Made by a program: the position numbers and the translations under genes
Notes under the pieces: generated by a model
The model's input: only the letters and a program-made list of their open reading frames with translations
Told to the model about the DNA's origin: nothing
Databases searched by the model: none
DNA from: UBA4246 sp045113475
GTDB taxonomy: Bacteria > Bacillota > Clostridia > Christensenellales > Aristaeellaceae
DNA length: 48,383 nt
Assembly: GCA_045113475.1 (NCBI GenBank)
Contig: JBGUIY010000111.1
Coordinates: 1 to 48,383 of the forward strand
Direction: 5' to 3'
In this document: positions 40,727-48,383 of the stretch, piece after piece
How the letters are laid out: each line of letters begins with the position of its first letter
Position numbering within the stretch: the stretch's first letter is position 1

Positions 40727-43585
40727 TTGTCACGAAAACATATCCGGCGCCTGCTGTGCCTGATCACAGCGGCATTGCTGATCCTGACGCCCGCCAACGC
40801 GGCATACAGTACGCTCCGCACCGGCGACAAGGGCAGGGACGTGCTGAGCATGCAGAACGCCCTGATCCAGCTCGGCTACCAGATCGAGCCTGACGGATCC
40901 TACGGGCGCAACACACGCGCCGCGGTCATCGCCTTTCAGAAGGACAACGGCCTGAAGGCGGACGGCCTCGCCGGCAACCAGACCCTTTCGCTGCTGTATT
41001 CGCTCACCGGCCTGACGACGCCGGCTCCCACAGGGACCGGAACGCAGGACACCTCCGTGAGCCCCGGAAGCTCGGGCGCGACCATCAAGGAAGTGCAGCT
41101 GATGCTGCAGCAGCTGGGCTACAGCGTAGCTGCGGACGGAAAATACGGCACGCAGACCAGCAACGCCATCAGCCAGTTCCAGGCGGATTACGGGCTGCCG
41201 ATCACCGGCACCGCCAACGACACCACCGTGACCATGCTGACCCAGATGGTCATGAACATCGTGACCTCCGCCCAGGTGGAAACGCCGAAGGGCGGCACCC
41301 TGACCCTGCGTGAGGAGCGCTCCACCTCCTCCGCCGCCCTGGCGCTGATCCCCAATTTCACCATTCTGAATATCACGCAGCGTTCCAGCACCTGGTGCAA
41401 GGTGCATTACGGCAGCCAGACCGGCTATGTGCTGACCAAATACCTGAACTTCAACTACAGCCCGACCGTCCCGGACACCCCGGTCATTATCGAGGTGACG
41501 CCGGCCCCGACCCCGAAGCCAGCCGTCAGCACGCTGACCGCCCGCGTGGAAACGCCGAAGGGCGGCACCCTGACCCTGCGGGAGATCCGCAAGACCACCG
41601 CCAACGCCCTGGCGCTGATCCCGAACCTGACCCTCCTGACCATCATCGAGCGCGGCAGCACCTGGTGCGAGGCCACCTTTGCGGGCCAGACCGGCTACGT
41701 GCTTACAAAATACCTGAACTTCAACTACTTTAACGATCCCATCGCGCCGACAGCCGCGCCCGCGGATACCTCCTCCGCCGTGACGGCCACCGTGCTCACC
41801 AGCAACGGCGGCGGCCTCAACCTGCGCACCTACGCCGATACCAACTCCAAGGTGCTCGCCGTGATCCCCAACCGGGCGCAGGTCATCGTCACCGGCCGCA
41901 ACTCGGTATGGAGCGCGGTCACCTACAACGGCATCAGCGGCTACGTGATGACCGGATATCTGGATTTCGGCGGCAGCCAGGCCGTGACCACGCCGGCCCC
42001 GACGCAGACCCCCGCTCCCGTTCAGCAGGATTCCCAGTTCGCCATGATCTCCACCAACGGCAGCAAGCTCAACCTGCGGTCCGAGCCCTCCATGGGGGAC
42101 AACATCGTCACCTCGGTGGCCAACGGCACCTATGTGACCGTGCTTGAGCGCGGAAGCGGCTGGACGCTGGTCATCTCCGGCAGCTATATTGGCTGGGCGC
42201 AGACCCAGTACCTGATTTTCCTGGATTCATCGGTGACGCCCGCGCCCGCCGTCGTCCAGCCGACAGCCCCGGGCAGCAGCGCTTACGACACCTCCGTCTT
42301 CACCCGCAGCCTGCGCTCCGGCTATACCGGCAGCGACGTGGCGGCCCTGCAGTTCCGGCTGGCGGACCTCAACTATCCGATCAACGTGACCGCCACCTAC
42401 GACAGCATGACCATCGCAGCCGTCAAGCAGTTCCAGCGCCTGAACGGGCTCACCCAGGACGGCGTCGCCGGCAGCAAGACCTTCACGGCCATGTATTCCG
42501 CGAACGTGGTGCCCTATACCGGCTCGGCTGCCACCGCAGCGCCCACGCCGTACACCCCCCCGACGCCGGTCCCGACCCCTGTCCCGACACCCATCAGCGG
42601 CGGCGGATACGACGCGTCCCTCTACACCCGCACCCTTCGCTCCGGTTACACCGGCAGCGATGTGACCGCGCTGCAGAAGCGGCTGGCGGAGCTCAATTAC
42701 CCGATCGTCATTACCAACGTGTATGACGAACAGACGATGACCGCGGTCAAGCTGTTCCAGAAGATGCACAACCTGACCCAGGACGGCCTGGCCGGCACCA
42801 AGACCTTCTCCGCCATGTACTCGGCCACGGTGCTGCATTATTCCGAGCAGGTCAGCGGCTACACCACCATGCACATCTACTACGAAACCGATACCGCCGA
42901 CAGTGGAACGGTGACCCGCATGCAGCAGGCCCTGTCCGCCCTCAGGTACCGGGTCAACATCACCGGCCGCTTCGACGAGCTGACGCATAACGCGGTGCAG
43001 CAGTTCCAGCTGCGCAACGGCCTGACCGTCAGCGGCGCGGCGGACGCGGCGACCCAGGCGCGCATCTTCTCCGGCACAGGCCTGGGCATGTCCGCGCCGC
43101 CTGCGGTTTCCCTGTCCGCTTCCGACGGCGTCATGGCAGTGCCGGACAAGAGCCAGATCAACCTGCTGCACTGGTACAACGTGGTCAAGCCGCTTCTGCG
43201 CTCCGGGAACACGCTCAAGATCCTGAACCCCGTGGACGGCACGACCTGGAACCTGCGGGTCATGTCCTGCGGACACCACTGCGATTCGGAGCCGAAGACC
43301 CTGACGGACACGCTGCTCATGAACCGCTCCTTCAACAACACCACCAGCTGGTCCGTGCATGCGGTATACGTGCAGCTGCCGGACGGACGCTGGACCATGG
43401 CGACCATGCACAACCGCCCGCATATGAGCGGCTCCGTCGCCAATAACGGCTTTGACGGCCACCTCTGCGTCCATTTCCTGCGCGATATGGACGAGGCGCA
43501 GAAGAACGACCCGAATTACGGCGTGCAGAACCAGACGGTGCTCCGCTCTGCCTGGAAAGCGCTTACCGGGGAGGCGATCCCGTGA
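40727..43585 (+). CDS. Large secreted SH3/PG_binding_1 wall protein with unassigned C-terminal domain
   Basis: 952 residues with a signal peptide ending ANAAYS near residue 26. Order: two PG_binding_1 repeats (28-175), four bacterial SH3 domains (about 185-505) separated by Thr/Pro linkers, then three more PG_binding_1 repeats (about 520-790), then a C-terminal domain of about 140 residues. The last domain holds conserved-looking polar sites GHHCD (849-853), HNRPH (895-899) and DGHLCVHF (from 910), which suggest a metal or cysteine/histidine active site. The first two SH3 modules are near-identical at DNA level. The TTG start has GGAGGG seven bases upstream. Its TGA overlaps the next GTG. Confidence 0.88.
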   Translation: MSRKHIRRLLCLITAALLILTPANAAYSTLRTGDKGRDVLSMQNALIQLGYQIEPDGSYGRNTRAAVIAFQKDNGLKADGLAGNQTLSLLYSLTGLTTPAPTGTGTQDTSVSPGSSGATIKEVQLMLQQLGYSVAADGKYGTQTSNAISQFQADYGLPITGTANDTTVTMLTQMVMNIVTSAQVETPKGGTLTLREERSTSSAALALIPNFTILNITQRSSTWCKVHYGSQTGYVLTKYLNFNYSPTVPDTPVIIEVTPAPTPKPAVSTLTARVETPKGGTLTLREIRKTTANALALIPNLTLLTIIERGSTWCEATFAGQTGYVLTKYLNFNYFNDPIAPTAAPADTSSAVTATVLTSNGGGLNLRTYADTNSKVLAVIPNRAQVIVTGRNSVWSAVTYNGISGYVMTGYLDFGGSQAVTTPAPTQTPAPVQQDSQFAMISTNGSKLNLRSEPSMGDNIVTSVANGTYVTVLERGSGWTLVISGSYIGWAQTQYLIFLDSSVTPAPAVVQPTAPGSSAYDTSVFTRSLRSGYTGSDVAALQFRLADLNYPINVTATYDSMTIAAVKQFQRLNGLTQDGVAGSKTFTAMYSANVVPYTGSAATAAPTPYTPPTPVPTPVPTPISGGGYDASLYTRTLRSGYTGSDVTALQKRLAELNYPIVITNVYDEQTMTAVKLFQKMHNLTQDGLAGTKTFSAMYSATVLHYSEQVSGYTTMHIYYETDTADSGTVTRMQQALSALRYRVNITGRFDELTHNAVQQFQLRNGLTVSGAADAATQARIFSGTGLGMSAPPAVSLSASDGVMAVPDKSQINLLHWYNVVKPLLRSGNTLKILNPVDGTTWNLRVMSCGHHCDSEPKTLTDTLLMNRSFNNTTSWSVHAVYVQLPDGRWTMATMHNRPHMSGSVANNGFDGHLCVHFLRDMDEAQKNDPNYGVQNQTVLRSAWKALTGEAIP

Positions 43586-44061
43586 AGTGGCAGGATAAGC
43601 GGCTGCCCTGGTGGGCCGTGGGCGCCGGCCTGGCGGCTTTCGCCATCATTGCCTTCATCCTCATCCAGCGGCAGAACAACGACCTGGCCATGCTTGAGCG
43701 CACTTACGAAGCCGTGAACGCCAGGCGCATCACCCTCCAGTCCGAGCAAAGCGAAAAACAGCGCGAGTACAATATTTCGAACAGCCCCGAATATATCGCC
43801 GCCCGCGCCCGGGAAAACGGCTATATGATGCCCAACGAGCTGCACTTCGTGGTGGACAACCCGGAGGTCCTGGCCGATCATGAAACGCTGGATCAGGTCC
43901 AGCTGAGCGCTGTCGTGCAGCCAGTGCTGCCGAAACCCGGCCAGGAAGCCTCTGACAGTGAAGCCGCCGAAGAAACAACCGATGAAGAACCCGCCGTGGA
44001 AGTAGTACTGCCTGCCGACGGGGACATGTATGACCCGGCCGCGGAGGAGATCGAACCATGA
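43582..44061 (+). CDS. DivIC/FtsB-like septum protein with acidic tail
   Basis: 159 residues: one membrane helix (about 11-27), a coiled coil (about 30-65) and the DivIC/FtsB-type end SPEYIAARARENGYMMPNELHFV. It then adds a ~65-residue acidic, Pro-rich tail that usual family members (about 100-125 residues) lack. Such proteins bridge division-septum synthases. It starts at GTG overlapping the wall-protein stop (GTGA) with GGGAGG seven bases upstream. It ends overlapping the Ppx/GppA start. Position before a Ppx/GppA gene fits the known divIC-ppx order in Firmicutes. Confidence 0.85.
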   Translation: MKWQDKRLPWWAVGAGLAAFAIIAFILIQRQNNDLAMLERTYEAVNARRITLQSEQSEKQREYNISNSPEYIAARARENGYMMPNELHFVVDNPEVLADHETLDQVQLSAVVQPVLPKPGQEASDSEAAEETTDEEPAVEVVLPADGDMYDPAAEEIEP

Positions 44062-44966
44062 ATATCGCCGCCATCGCTATCGGTTCCAATTCTACCCGTA
44101 TGCTCGTACATCTGGACGACGGACGGGAGTTCCGCGAGCGTGCCTATACCCATCTGTTCATGGGGCTGGACGGGCATGGCTTGCTGACTGATAAAGCGAT
44201 GGCCGATACCGCCGCCGTCATCGGCACGCTCAAGCGCCAGGCAAATCAGCTGGGTGCTGAGCGCGTGCTGCTTTACGCCACCAGCGCGGTGCGCGACGCC
44301 GGGAACGCGGATGCGTTTTCCCGGCTTCTTTATGTCCAGACGGGCCTGCAGCTGACCATCATCCCCGGCGAGACGGAGGCCTGCCTCGCCTTCGAGGCAG
44401 CCTCCTCCGGCATGGCCTGCGCCGTGCTGGATATCGGCGGCGGCTCGACGGAGCTCACCTACGGCGATCACCGGCGCGTGCAGTGTGCCGTCAGCGCCCA
44501 GGAAGGCGCCAGCCGCCTGAAAAGGGAGTCCGACATCCATACGCCGGAGGACGCGCGGCGCGTCATCGAAAAACTCCGGCTCCGGATGGGCACAGTATAT
44601 CAGCCCCTGCTCACGCTCCCTCGTCCGCCCGTGATGGTGGGCATCGGCGGCACGTGCACCACCAGCGCGGCCATCGCCCGCAACACCTCTTCCCACGGCA
44701 ACGAGCTGAACAGCGCTGAGATCGGCCGCCCGTTTCTGGAAGCGCTGCTCGACCGGATCATTCCCATGACCGTGGAAGAACGCGCACGCATTCCCGGGCT
44801 GTTCGCCTCCCGCGCCGCGATCATGCCTCACGGCCTGTGCATCCTGTTGGCGGTGATGGATCTGACCGGTTTCGACCGCTATACCCTGTCCACGCGCAAC
44901 AACCTGGACGCCATCATCGCGAGAAAGCTCCGGGGCGAGCATGTGACGGAAGACAGCTGTATATAA
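44058..44966 (+). CDS. Ppx/GppA-family phosphatase
   Basis: Cytoplasmic ASKHA-fold phosphatase of 302 residues, related to exopolyphosphatase and pppGpp phosphohydrolase. Phosphate-binding motifs: IAIGSNSTRMLV (residues 6-17), ATSAVRDAGN, the catalytic Glu in IPGETEA, VLDIGGGSTEL and GIGGTC. The short form (about 300 residues) lacks the HD-like C-terminal region of E. coli Ppx. Polyphosphate versus pppGpp specificity cannot be judged. The ATG overlaps the DivIC-like stop (ATGA); a terminator follows. Confidence 0.92.
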   Translation: MNIAAIAIGSNSTRMLVHLDDGREFRERAYTHLFMGLDGHGLLTDKAMADTAAVIGTLKRQANQLGAERVLLYATSAVRDAGNADAFSRLLYVQTGLQLTIIPGETEACLAFEAASSGMACAVLDIGGGSTELTYGDHRRVQCAVSAQEGASRLKRESDIHTPEDARRVIEKLRLRMGTVYQPLLTLPRPPVMVGIGGTCTTSAAIARNTSSHGNELNSAEIGRPFLEALLDRIIPMTVEERARIPGLFASRAAIMPHGLCILLAVMDLTGFDRYTLSTRNNLDAIIARKLRGEHVTEDSCI

Positions 44967-44994
44967 TTCGTTTTATTCTTTTTATCTGAATATC

Positions 44995-45036
44995 AAAACG
45001 GGATTCCGCGCACTGCAGTCCGGGATCCCGTTTTGT
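44995..45036 (+). terminator. Terminator after the Ppx/GppA gene
   Basis: AAAACGGGAT (44995-45004) pairs with ATCCCGTTTT (45025-45034), symmetric A/T ends so it can act on both strands between convergent genes. Confidence 0.88.
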
Positions 45037-45057
45037 ATATATCGTCTTTGGTATGCT

Positions 45058-46005
45058 TCACTCACGCTCATCCGTTTTTCCCGGCGTGCCCTGGCAGCCC
45101 GCGCAGGAGGTGCATTTCCCGCGGCAGGAGGCCGCCTTGCCGCCCTTCAGCGCCATGCCCGGGAGCAGGGCGTGATGCGGACAGGCCCTGACGCATTCGC
45201 CGCAGCGGATGCAGCGCGGGTCGTTGGGGTTTTTGACCGGATCGATGCCCAGCTTGCAGACCGCACGGCACGCCCCGCAGTCCACGCAGCGTTCCCGAAT
45301 CAGCCGGTAACGGTACAGCGACACGGGATTCATCAGCCCGTATATGGCGCCCAGGGGACAGATAAAGCGGCAGAAGGGACGGTAGTATATCACTGAAAAG
45401 AGCACCGTGAAAATCAGCAGCGCCAGCTTCCAGTCAAACAGCAGCCCTGCCGCGTCCCGATAGCCCTCTCCCAGCAGCACCAGCGGGATGCCTCCCAGCA
45501 GCGTGCCGGAGGGGCAGATATATTTGCAGAACCACGGATTCCCCTGGCCGATGAAATTGACCGCCAGCATCGGCAACAGGATCACAAACACGGCCAGAAT
45601 CACGTACCTGAGACCGCCCAGCAGCCTTTCCCCCGGGATTCTCCGGAGCTTCCACCGCTTTGGCAGGGGGATCCTGTGCAGCAGGTCCTGCACCAGGCCG
45701 AAGGGGCACAGAAAACCGCATACGATCCGCCCGCACAGCGCGCCGACCACGATCAGGAAGCCCAGCACGTAAAAGGAGATGCTGTATTCACGGCTCGCGA
45801 TCACCGACTGCAGCGCGCCGATGGGGCAGCTGCCCAGGGCGCCGGGGCAGGAATAACAATTCAGCCCGGGCAGGCAAATGGACTTCAGGGGACCCTGGTA
45901 GATCTTCCCGCGCAGAAATCCGGCGATATACCCGTTGCTCAGGGCGGTGAAGCCCAGCTGCACCGCCAGCCGGATATCGAAGCGCCGTTTCATTGTCTTT
46001 TTCAC
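45058..46005 (-). CDS. Membrane-bound 4Fe-4S protein, NapH/YccM-like
   Basis: 315 residues with about five membrane helices. Two ferredoxin-type clusters are visible: CVDCGACRAVC and CIRCGECVRACP. NapH-like CGRIVCGFLCPFGL and CRFICPLGAIYGL motifs lie at helix ends. Two extra cysteine clusters stand out: CLPGLNCYSCPGALGSCP near residue 45 and CRGKCTSCAGC near the C-terminus. It could pass electrons across the membrane, most simply to the exported thioredoxin-like protein encoded upstream (inference). It is the last gene of the three-gene redox operon. Confidence 0.9.
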   Translation of the reverse strand: MKKTMKRRFDIRLAVQLGFTALSNGYIAGFLRGKIYQGPLKSICLPGLNCYSCPGALGSCPIGALQSVIASREYSISFYVLGFLIVVGALCGRIVCGFLCPFGLVQDLLHRIPLPKRWKLRRIPGERLLGGLRYVILAVFVILLPMLAVNFIGQGNPWFCKYICPSGTLLGGIPLVLLGEGYRDAAGLLFDWKLALLIFTVLFSVIYYRPFCRFICPLGAIYGLMNPVSLYRYRLIRERCVDCGACRAVCKLGIDPVKNPNDPRCIRCGECVRACPHHALLPGMALKGGKAASCRGKCTSCAGCQGTPGKTDERE

Positions 46006-46017
46006 AGGTTTCCCCCG

Positions 46018-46164
46018 TCAGCCGATGCCGATGCATTCCAGGCAGACCCGGATCGCCTTCTGCAGGACCATGCCCGGCTCGCCGCGCAGGACGCCCGCGG
46101 ATATCATGATCCCCGCCAGCGCCAGCAGCAGCCAGCAACCCCAGTTTTCAAGGAAACGGCGCAT
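46018..46164 (-). CDS. CD1871A-family CxxC membrane microprotein
   Basis: 48 residues: one hydrophobic helix (WGCWLLLALAGIMISAGVL), a short loop, then VLQKAIRVCLECIGIG. The C-terminal CLECIGIG with its CxxC pair is the hallmark of the CD1871A family known from Clostridioides difficile and relatives. GAGG lies seven bases before the ATG. It sits nine bases after the rhodanese-thioredoxin gene and 12 bases before the 4Fe-4S gene, so it is cotranscribed with both. It is likely a redox-active link between them (inference). Confidence 0.85.
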   Translation of the reverse strand: MRRFLENWGCWLLLALAGIMISAGVLRGEPGMVLQKAIRVCLECIGIG

Positions 46165-46173
46165 ACAGCCACC

Positions 46174-47016
46174 TCAGTTCATGTTTGCAAGGGTCGTCTG
46201 GATGATTTCGAGCCAGTCCGATTCGCTCCTGGCGCCGTAGTAGACCTCGCCGACCATGCGGCCGTTACCGTCCACAAAGTAGGTCGTCGGCACCACCTGC
46301 ACCTGGGCGACGATGTCGCGGTACATGGCTTTGGAGGGCAGCAGGTGGGGATAGTCCGCGTTCGTCTTTTCGGCGATCAGCTTCGCGGTCTCCACGTTCC
46401 GCTCGTTGGGGCTCAGGTCCTGATTGGAGCAGTCGCTGAGAACGCCCAGGATCATCACGCCCTGGTTCTGCAGCTCGCGGTTCAGGTTGCCCAAGCCCTG
46501 CATTTCGCTGATGCAGGGATTGCAGAACGTGGCCCATACGTTGACCATAACCAGCTTTTTGTCCGCGATCAGCGTACTGTCGACCCGGCTGCCGTATATA
46601 TCGACCGTATCCAGATTGCCCAGCAAAAGCCCTGTATCCTGCAGAGCCCCCGGCCAGGCAGAGATCCCGGGCAGATAGTGCGCATTCGTGAAGCCGAGCT
46701 TGCTCATGATCCCGGCCGCCGCCGCGCTGTCCTCCGCCGTCGCGCCGTACAGGTACACGTCGACCGACATGTTATTGAAGCCGCCGTCCAGGATCTGCTG
46801 CATCGCGGCCTCCAGCCGGTCCAGCGGGATGCATTCCGCGCCGGGAATCGCTCCCGTGGCATACTCGCTCTCGGTACGCACGTCAAAAAGATTGATAAAC
46901 ATGCTGTTATCAATGATCTGCTGCAAAGTTTTCCCTGAGATCTCGTCGGCAGCCGCCGTACACACGGACAGTGCCAGGCAGACCAGCAAAACAGACAAAA
47001 GCTTCAGTGTCCTCAT
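46174..47016 (-). CDS. Exported rhodanese-TlpA thioredoxin fusion
   Basis: 280 residues. The signal peptide (1-22) is followed by a rhodanese-like domain (about 26-125; LFDVRTESEYATGAIPGAECIPLDRLE) and a TlpA/redoxin domain. The redox pair is Cys165-Cys168 in WATFCNPC; VPTTYFVDGNG holds the cis-proline. The rhodanese active-site cysteine is missing (Gly91 in YLYGATAEDS), so that domain probably binds but does not transfer sulfur. ATG 47016 has GGAG seven bases upstream. It acts outside the membrane and heads the operon with the CxxC microprotein and 4Fe-4S protein. Confidence 0.9.
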   Translation of the reverse strand: MRTLKLLSVLLVCLALSVCTAAADEISGKTLQQIIDNSMFINLFDVRTESEYATGAIPGAECIPLDRLEAAMQQILDGGFNNMSVDVYLYGATAEDSAAAAGIMSKLGFTNAHYLPGISAWPGALQDTGLLLGNLDTVDIYGSRVDSTLIADKKLVMVNVWATFCNPCISEMQGLGNLNRELQNQGVMILGVLSDCSNQDLSPNERNVETAKLIAEKTNADYPHLLPSKAMYRDIVAQVQVVPTTYFVDGNGRMVGEVYYGARSESDWLEIIQTTLANMN

Positions 47017-47054
47017 GTTTGTTCTCCTTACACACTGGATAATTGACACTTTCG

Positions 47055-47083
47055 ATTATAATTTTCATCAGAGCAGGTGTCAA
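47055..47083 (-). promoter_or_regulatory. Exact-consensus promoter of the redox operon
   Basis: Minus strand TTGACA (47078-47083), 17 bases, TATAAT (47055-47060), about 38 bases before the ATG at 47016. Confidence 0.9.
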
Positions 47084-47128
47084 GAAAAAGCGCAATATTT
47101 TACAGTCAGGAACCCGGTGCCGGATAAC

Positions 47129-47180
47129 AAGAAGGACCGGTCCCCGCCTGGATAGCAGACGAAGACCGGCCCCGGTACTG
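47129..47180 (-). terminator. Probable terminator after the chromate-transporter pair
   Basis: In the minus-strand RNA GGGCCGGTC pairs with GACCGGTCC across a ~22-base loop, followed by TTCTTGTT. The loop is long and the tail imperfect, so efficiency is uncertain. Confidence 0.45.
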
Positions 47181-47227
47181 CAGCCGTCAAAGCATGTTTG
47201 TCTGAGCAGCCGGCAGTTGCATTGTAT

Positions 47228-47791
47228 TTAAAATGCGAATATCAGTCCAACGACAGCCGAGATCGCAATATACACCACGGGATGCCATTTGAGCTTCCGG
47301 ATGCCGATGAACATCACAATGAACAGGAGCAGTTTTTTCCAGTCCATCAGGTTCAGGAGCGAATTCGTTTCTTTGTACAGCTCCAGCTGCAGCATGGCGA
47401 CCTGGGCGACGCTGATGCCGGCGGCGGCGATGAGCCCCGTGACCGCGGGGCGCAGGCCGTAGAAGGCGTCGCCCACGGCCTTGGCGTTGCGGAAGCGCTC
47501 AAGCGATTTGCTGATGATGATGACGATGATCACAGAAGGCAGCAACTCGCCCATGGTGGCGATAAACCCGCCGAAAAGGCCCGCAATGTTGCAGCCCACA
47601 TAGGTGGCCATGTTGATGCCGATGGGGCCGGGGGTCGATTCCGAGATGGCGATCATATCCGTGATCAGGTCCTGGGAGAACCAGCCTGTGCGCACGGAAA
47701 GTTCCCGAAGGAAGGGCAGCGTGGCCATGCCGCCGCCCACGGCGAAGAGGCCGATCTTCAGAAATTCCCAGAAGAGGCTCAGATAGATCAT
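47228..47791 (-). CDS. Chromate transporter-family protein, short form (second of pair)
   Basis: 187-residue membrane protein with one CHR domain, about five or six helices. Family motifs: FAVGGGMATLPFLREL near residue 16 and SESTPGPIGINMATYVG near residue 50. Short CHR proteins work as adjacent pairs that together equal one full ChrA. In gut anaerobes the natural substrate is uncertain and may not be chromate. The ATG at 47791 overlaps the partner's stop (ATGA). Confidence 0.92.
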   Translation of the reverse strand: MIYLSLFWEFLKIGLFAVGGGMATLPFLRELSVRTGWFSQDLITDMIAISESTPGPIGINMATYVGCNIAGLFGGFIATMGELLPSVIIVIIISKSLERFRNAKAVGDAFYGLRPAVTGLIAAAGISVAQVAMLQLELYKETNSLLNLMDWKKLLLFIVMFIGIRKLKWHPVVYIAISAVVGLIFAF

Positions 47792-48357
47792 TTCTTCTCA
47801 GCCCCCTTCCCGGTCTCAGACGCGCGCTTGACGCTCCTGATGATAATGCCCGCCACGGCGGCGCCGATGACCAGCAGCACGGGAGAAAGCTTGGTGAACA
47901 TGCTCACCAGCAGGGCGACCGCAAAGATGATATATCCCCAGATATCCTTCACGCCTTTCTTCCACATGCCGATCACGGCGTCGAGGATCAGCGCGATGAC
48001 GCAGACGGAGATACCCGCCAGCGCGTGCTGGACGTAAACATTGTCCTTGAAGCCGGACAGGAACATGGCGATGGCAGTGATGATAATGATGCTGGGAGAG
48101 ACGACGCCCAGGGCCGCGCTGATGGCGCCGGGCGTTTTCATATGGTGATAGCCGATGAAGGTGCTCACGTTGATGGCGATGATGCCCGGGAGCCCCTGGC
48201 TCAGGGCATAGTAATCCAGGATCTCTTCTTCCTGCATCCAGCCGGATTTTTCGATGACCTCCCGGCGCAGGATGGGCAGCATGGCATAGCCGCCGCCGAA
48301 GGTGACTGCGCCCATTTTGAAAAACTTCCAGAAAATCTGCAGGATATCCTTGACCAT
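47788..48357 (-). CDS. Chromate transporter-family protein, short form (first of pair)
   Basis: 189-residue membrane protein with one CHR domain. TFGGGYAMLPILRREV is near residue 18 and SQGLPGIIAINVSTFIG near residue 53. About six helices. It ends with a basic tail (KRASETGKGAEKK). GGAGG lies 12 bases before the ATG at 48357, a long spacer, and only 26 more bases are visible upstream, so any promoter is outside the window. It pairs with the following CHR protein. Confidence 0.92.
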   Translation of the reverse strand: MVKDILQIFWKFFKMGAVTFGGGYAMLPILRREVIEKSGWMQEEEILDYYALSQGLPGIIAINVSTFIGYHHMKTPGAISAALGVVSPSIIIITAIAMFLSGFKDNVYVQHALAGISVCVIALILDAVIGMWKKGVKDIWGYIIFAVALLVSMFTKLSPVLLVIGAAVAGIIIRSVKRASETGKGAEKK

Positions 48358-48383
48358 GTCTGTTGCTGTCCTCCCGTCAGAAG

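Noticed and set aside
47228..48357. A full-length ChrA broken by a frameshift
   Set aside because: Two complete short CHR domains with separate starts and an ATGA overlap match the known paired short-chain form, so no frameshift is needed.

Overview
The window reads as a chromosomal segment of a GC-rich, anaerobic Bacillota (Clostridia), probably a gut or rumen lineage of the Christensenellales/Aristaeellaceae type. This is inference from gene content: an FtsK/SpoIIIE translocase, a DivIC-like protein, a CUT1 sugar transporter under a LacI regulator, a CD1871A-type small CxxC protein, and large exported proteins built from PG_binding_1 and SH3 repeats joined by Thr-Pro linkers. No rRNA, tRNA, CRISPR array, phage or intact insertion sequence was seen.

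Layout. (1) 1-8500, minus strand: a sugar-catabolic operon read from a promoter at 8405-8433. Its order is binding protein, two CUT1 permeases, a PhnP-like metallo-hydrolase, a LacI regulator, a ~180-bp palindrome, a serine beta-lactamase-family hydrolase and a GH13_18 sucrose-phosphorylase-like enzyme cut off by the window edge. Two LacI-type operators sit at the promoter, one overlapping the -35 box. No ATPase is present. (2) 8.7-9.5 kb, plus strand: a sirtuin. (3) 9.57-27.0 kb, minus strand: a long housekeeping and envelope cluster. It runs PG-binding membrane protein, aminotransferase, YigZ, PepF, FtsK, double zinc-ribbon protein, PolA, CoaE, lytic transglycosylase and peptide-type binding protein. 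A second promoter then serves a HAD phosphatase and an eight-repeat PG-binding lipoprotein. (4) 27.1-32.5 kb: a three-gene Fbp/Pot-type ABC transporter (minus) divergent from a glycerophosphodiester phosphodiesterase (plus). (5) 32.5-35.5 kb: an HTH regulator fused to a RelA/SpoT-type HD domain, a 58-residue protein with its own near-ideal promoter, and a glutamine-amidotransferase/alpha-beta-hydrolase pair. (6) 35.6-40.45 kb, minus strand: an operon with a ZorA/MotA-like motor protein with a coiled-coil tail, a ZorB/MotB-like OmpA protein, an anchored beta-rich protein, a VanX-type D-Ala-D-Ala dipeptidase and NagA. (7) 40.5-45 kb, plus strand: a 952-residue SH3/PG-binding protein, a DivIC-like protein and a Ppx/GppA-like phosphatase, translationally coupled. 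(8) 45-47.1 kb, minus strand: a secreted rhodanese-TlpA fusion, a 48-residue CxxC membrane peptide and a membrane 4Fe-4S protein. (9) 47.2-48.36 kb: a pair of short chromate-transporter-family proteins.

The best candidates for undescribed biology are the motor/cell-wall operon (6) and the redox module (8). Next are the long palindrome at 3133-3313 and the HTH-alarmone-hydrolase-like fusion. Most adjacent same-strand genes are tightly packed, often with ATGA or GTGA overlaps. Several operons start from promoters that match TTGACA-17/18-TATAAT exactly.
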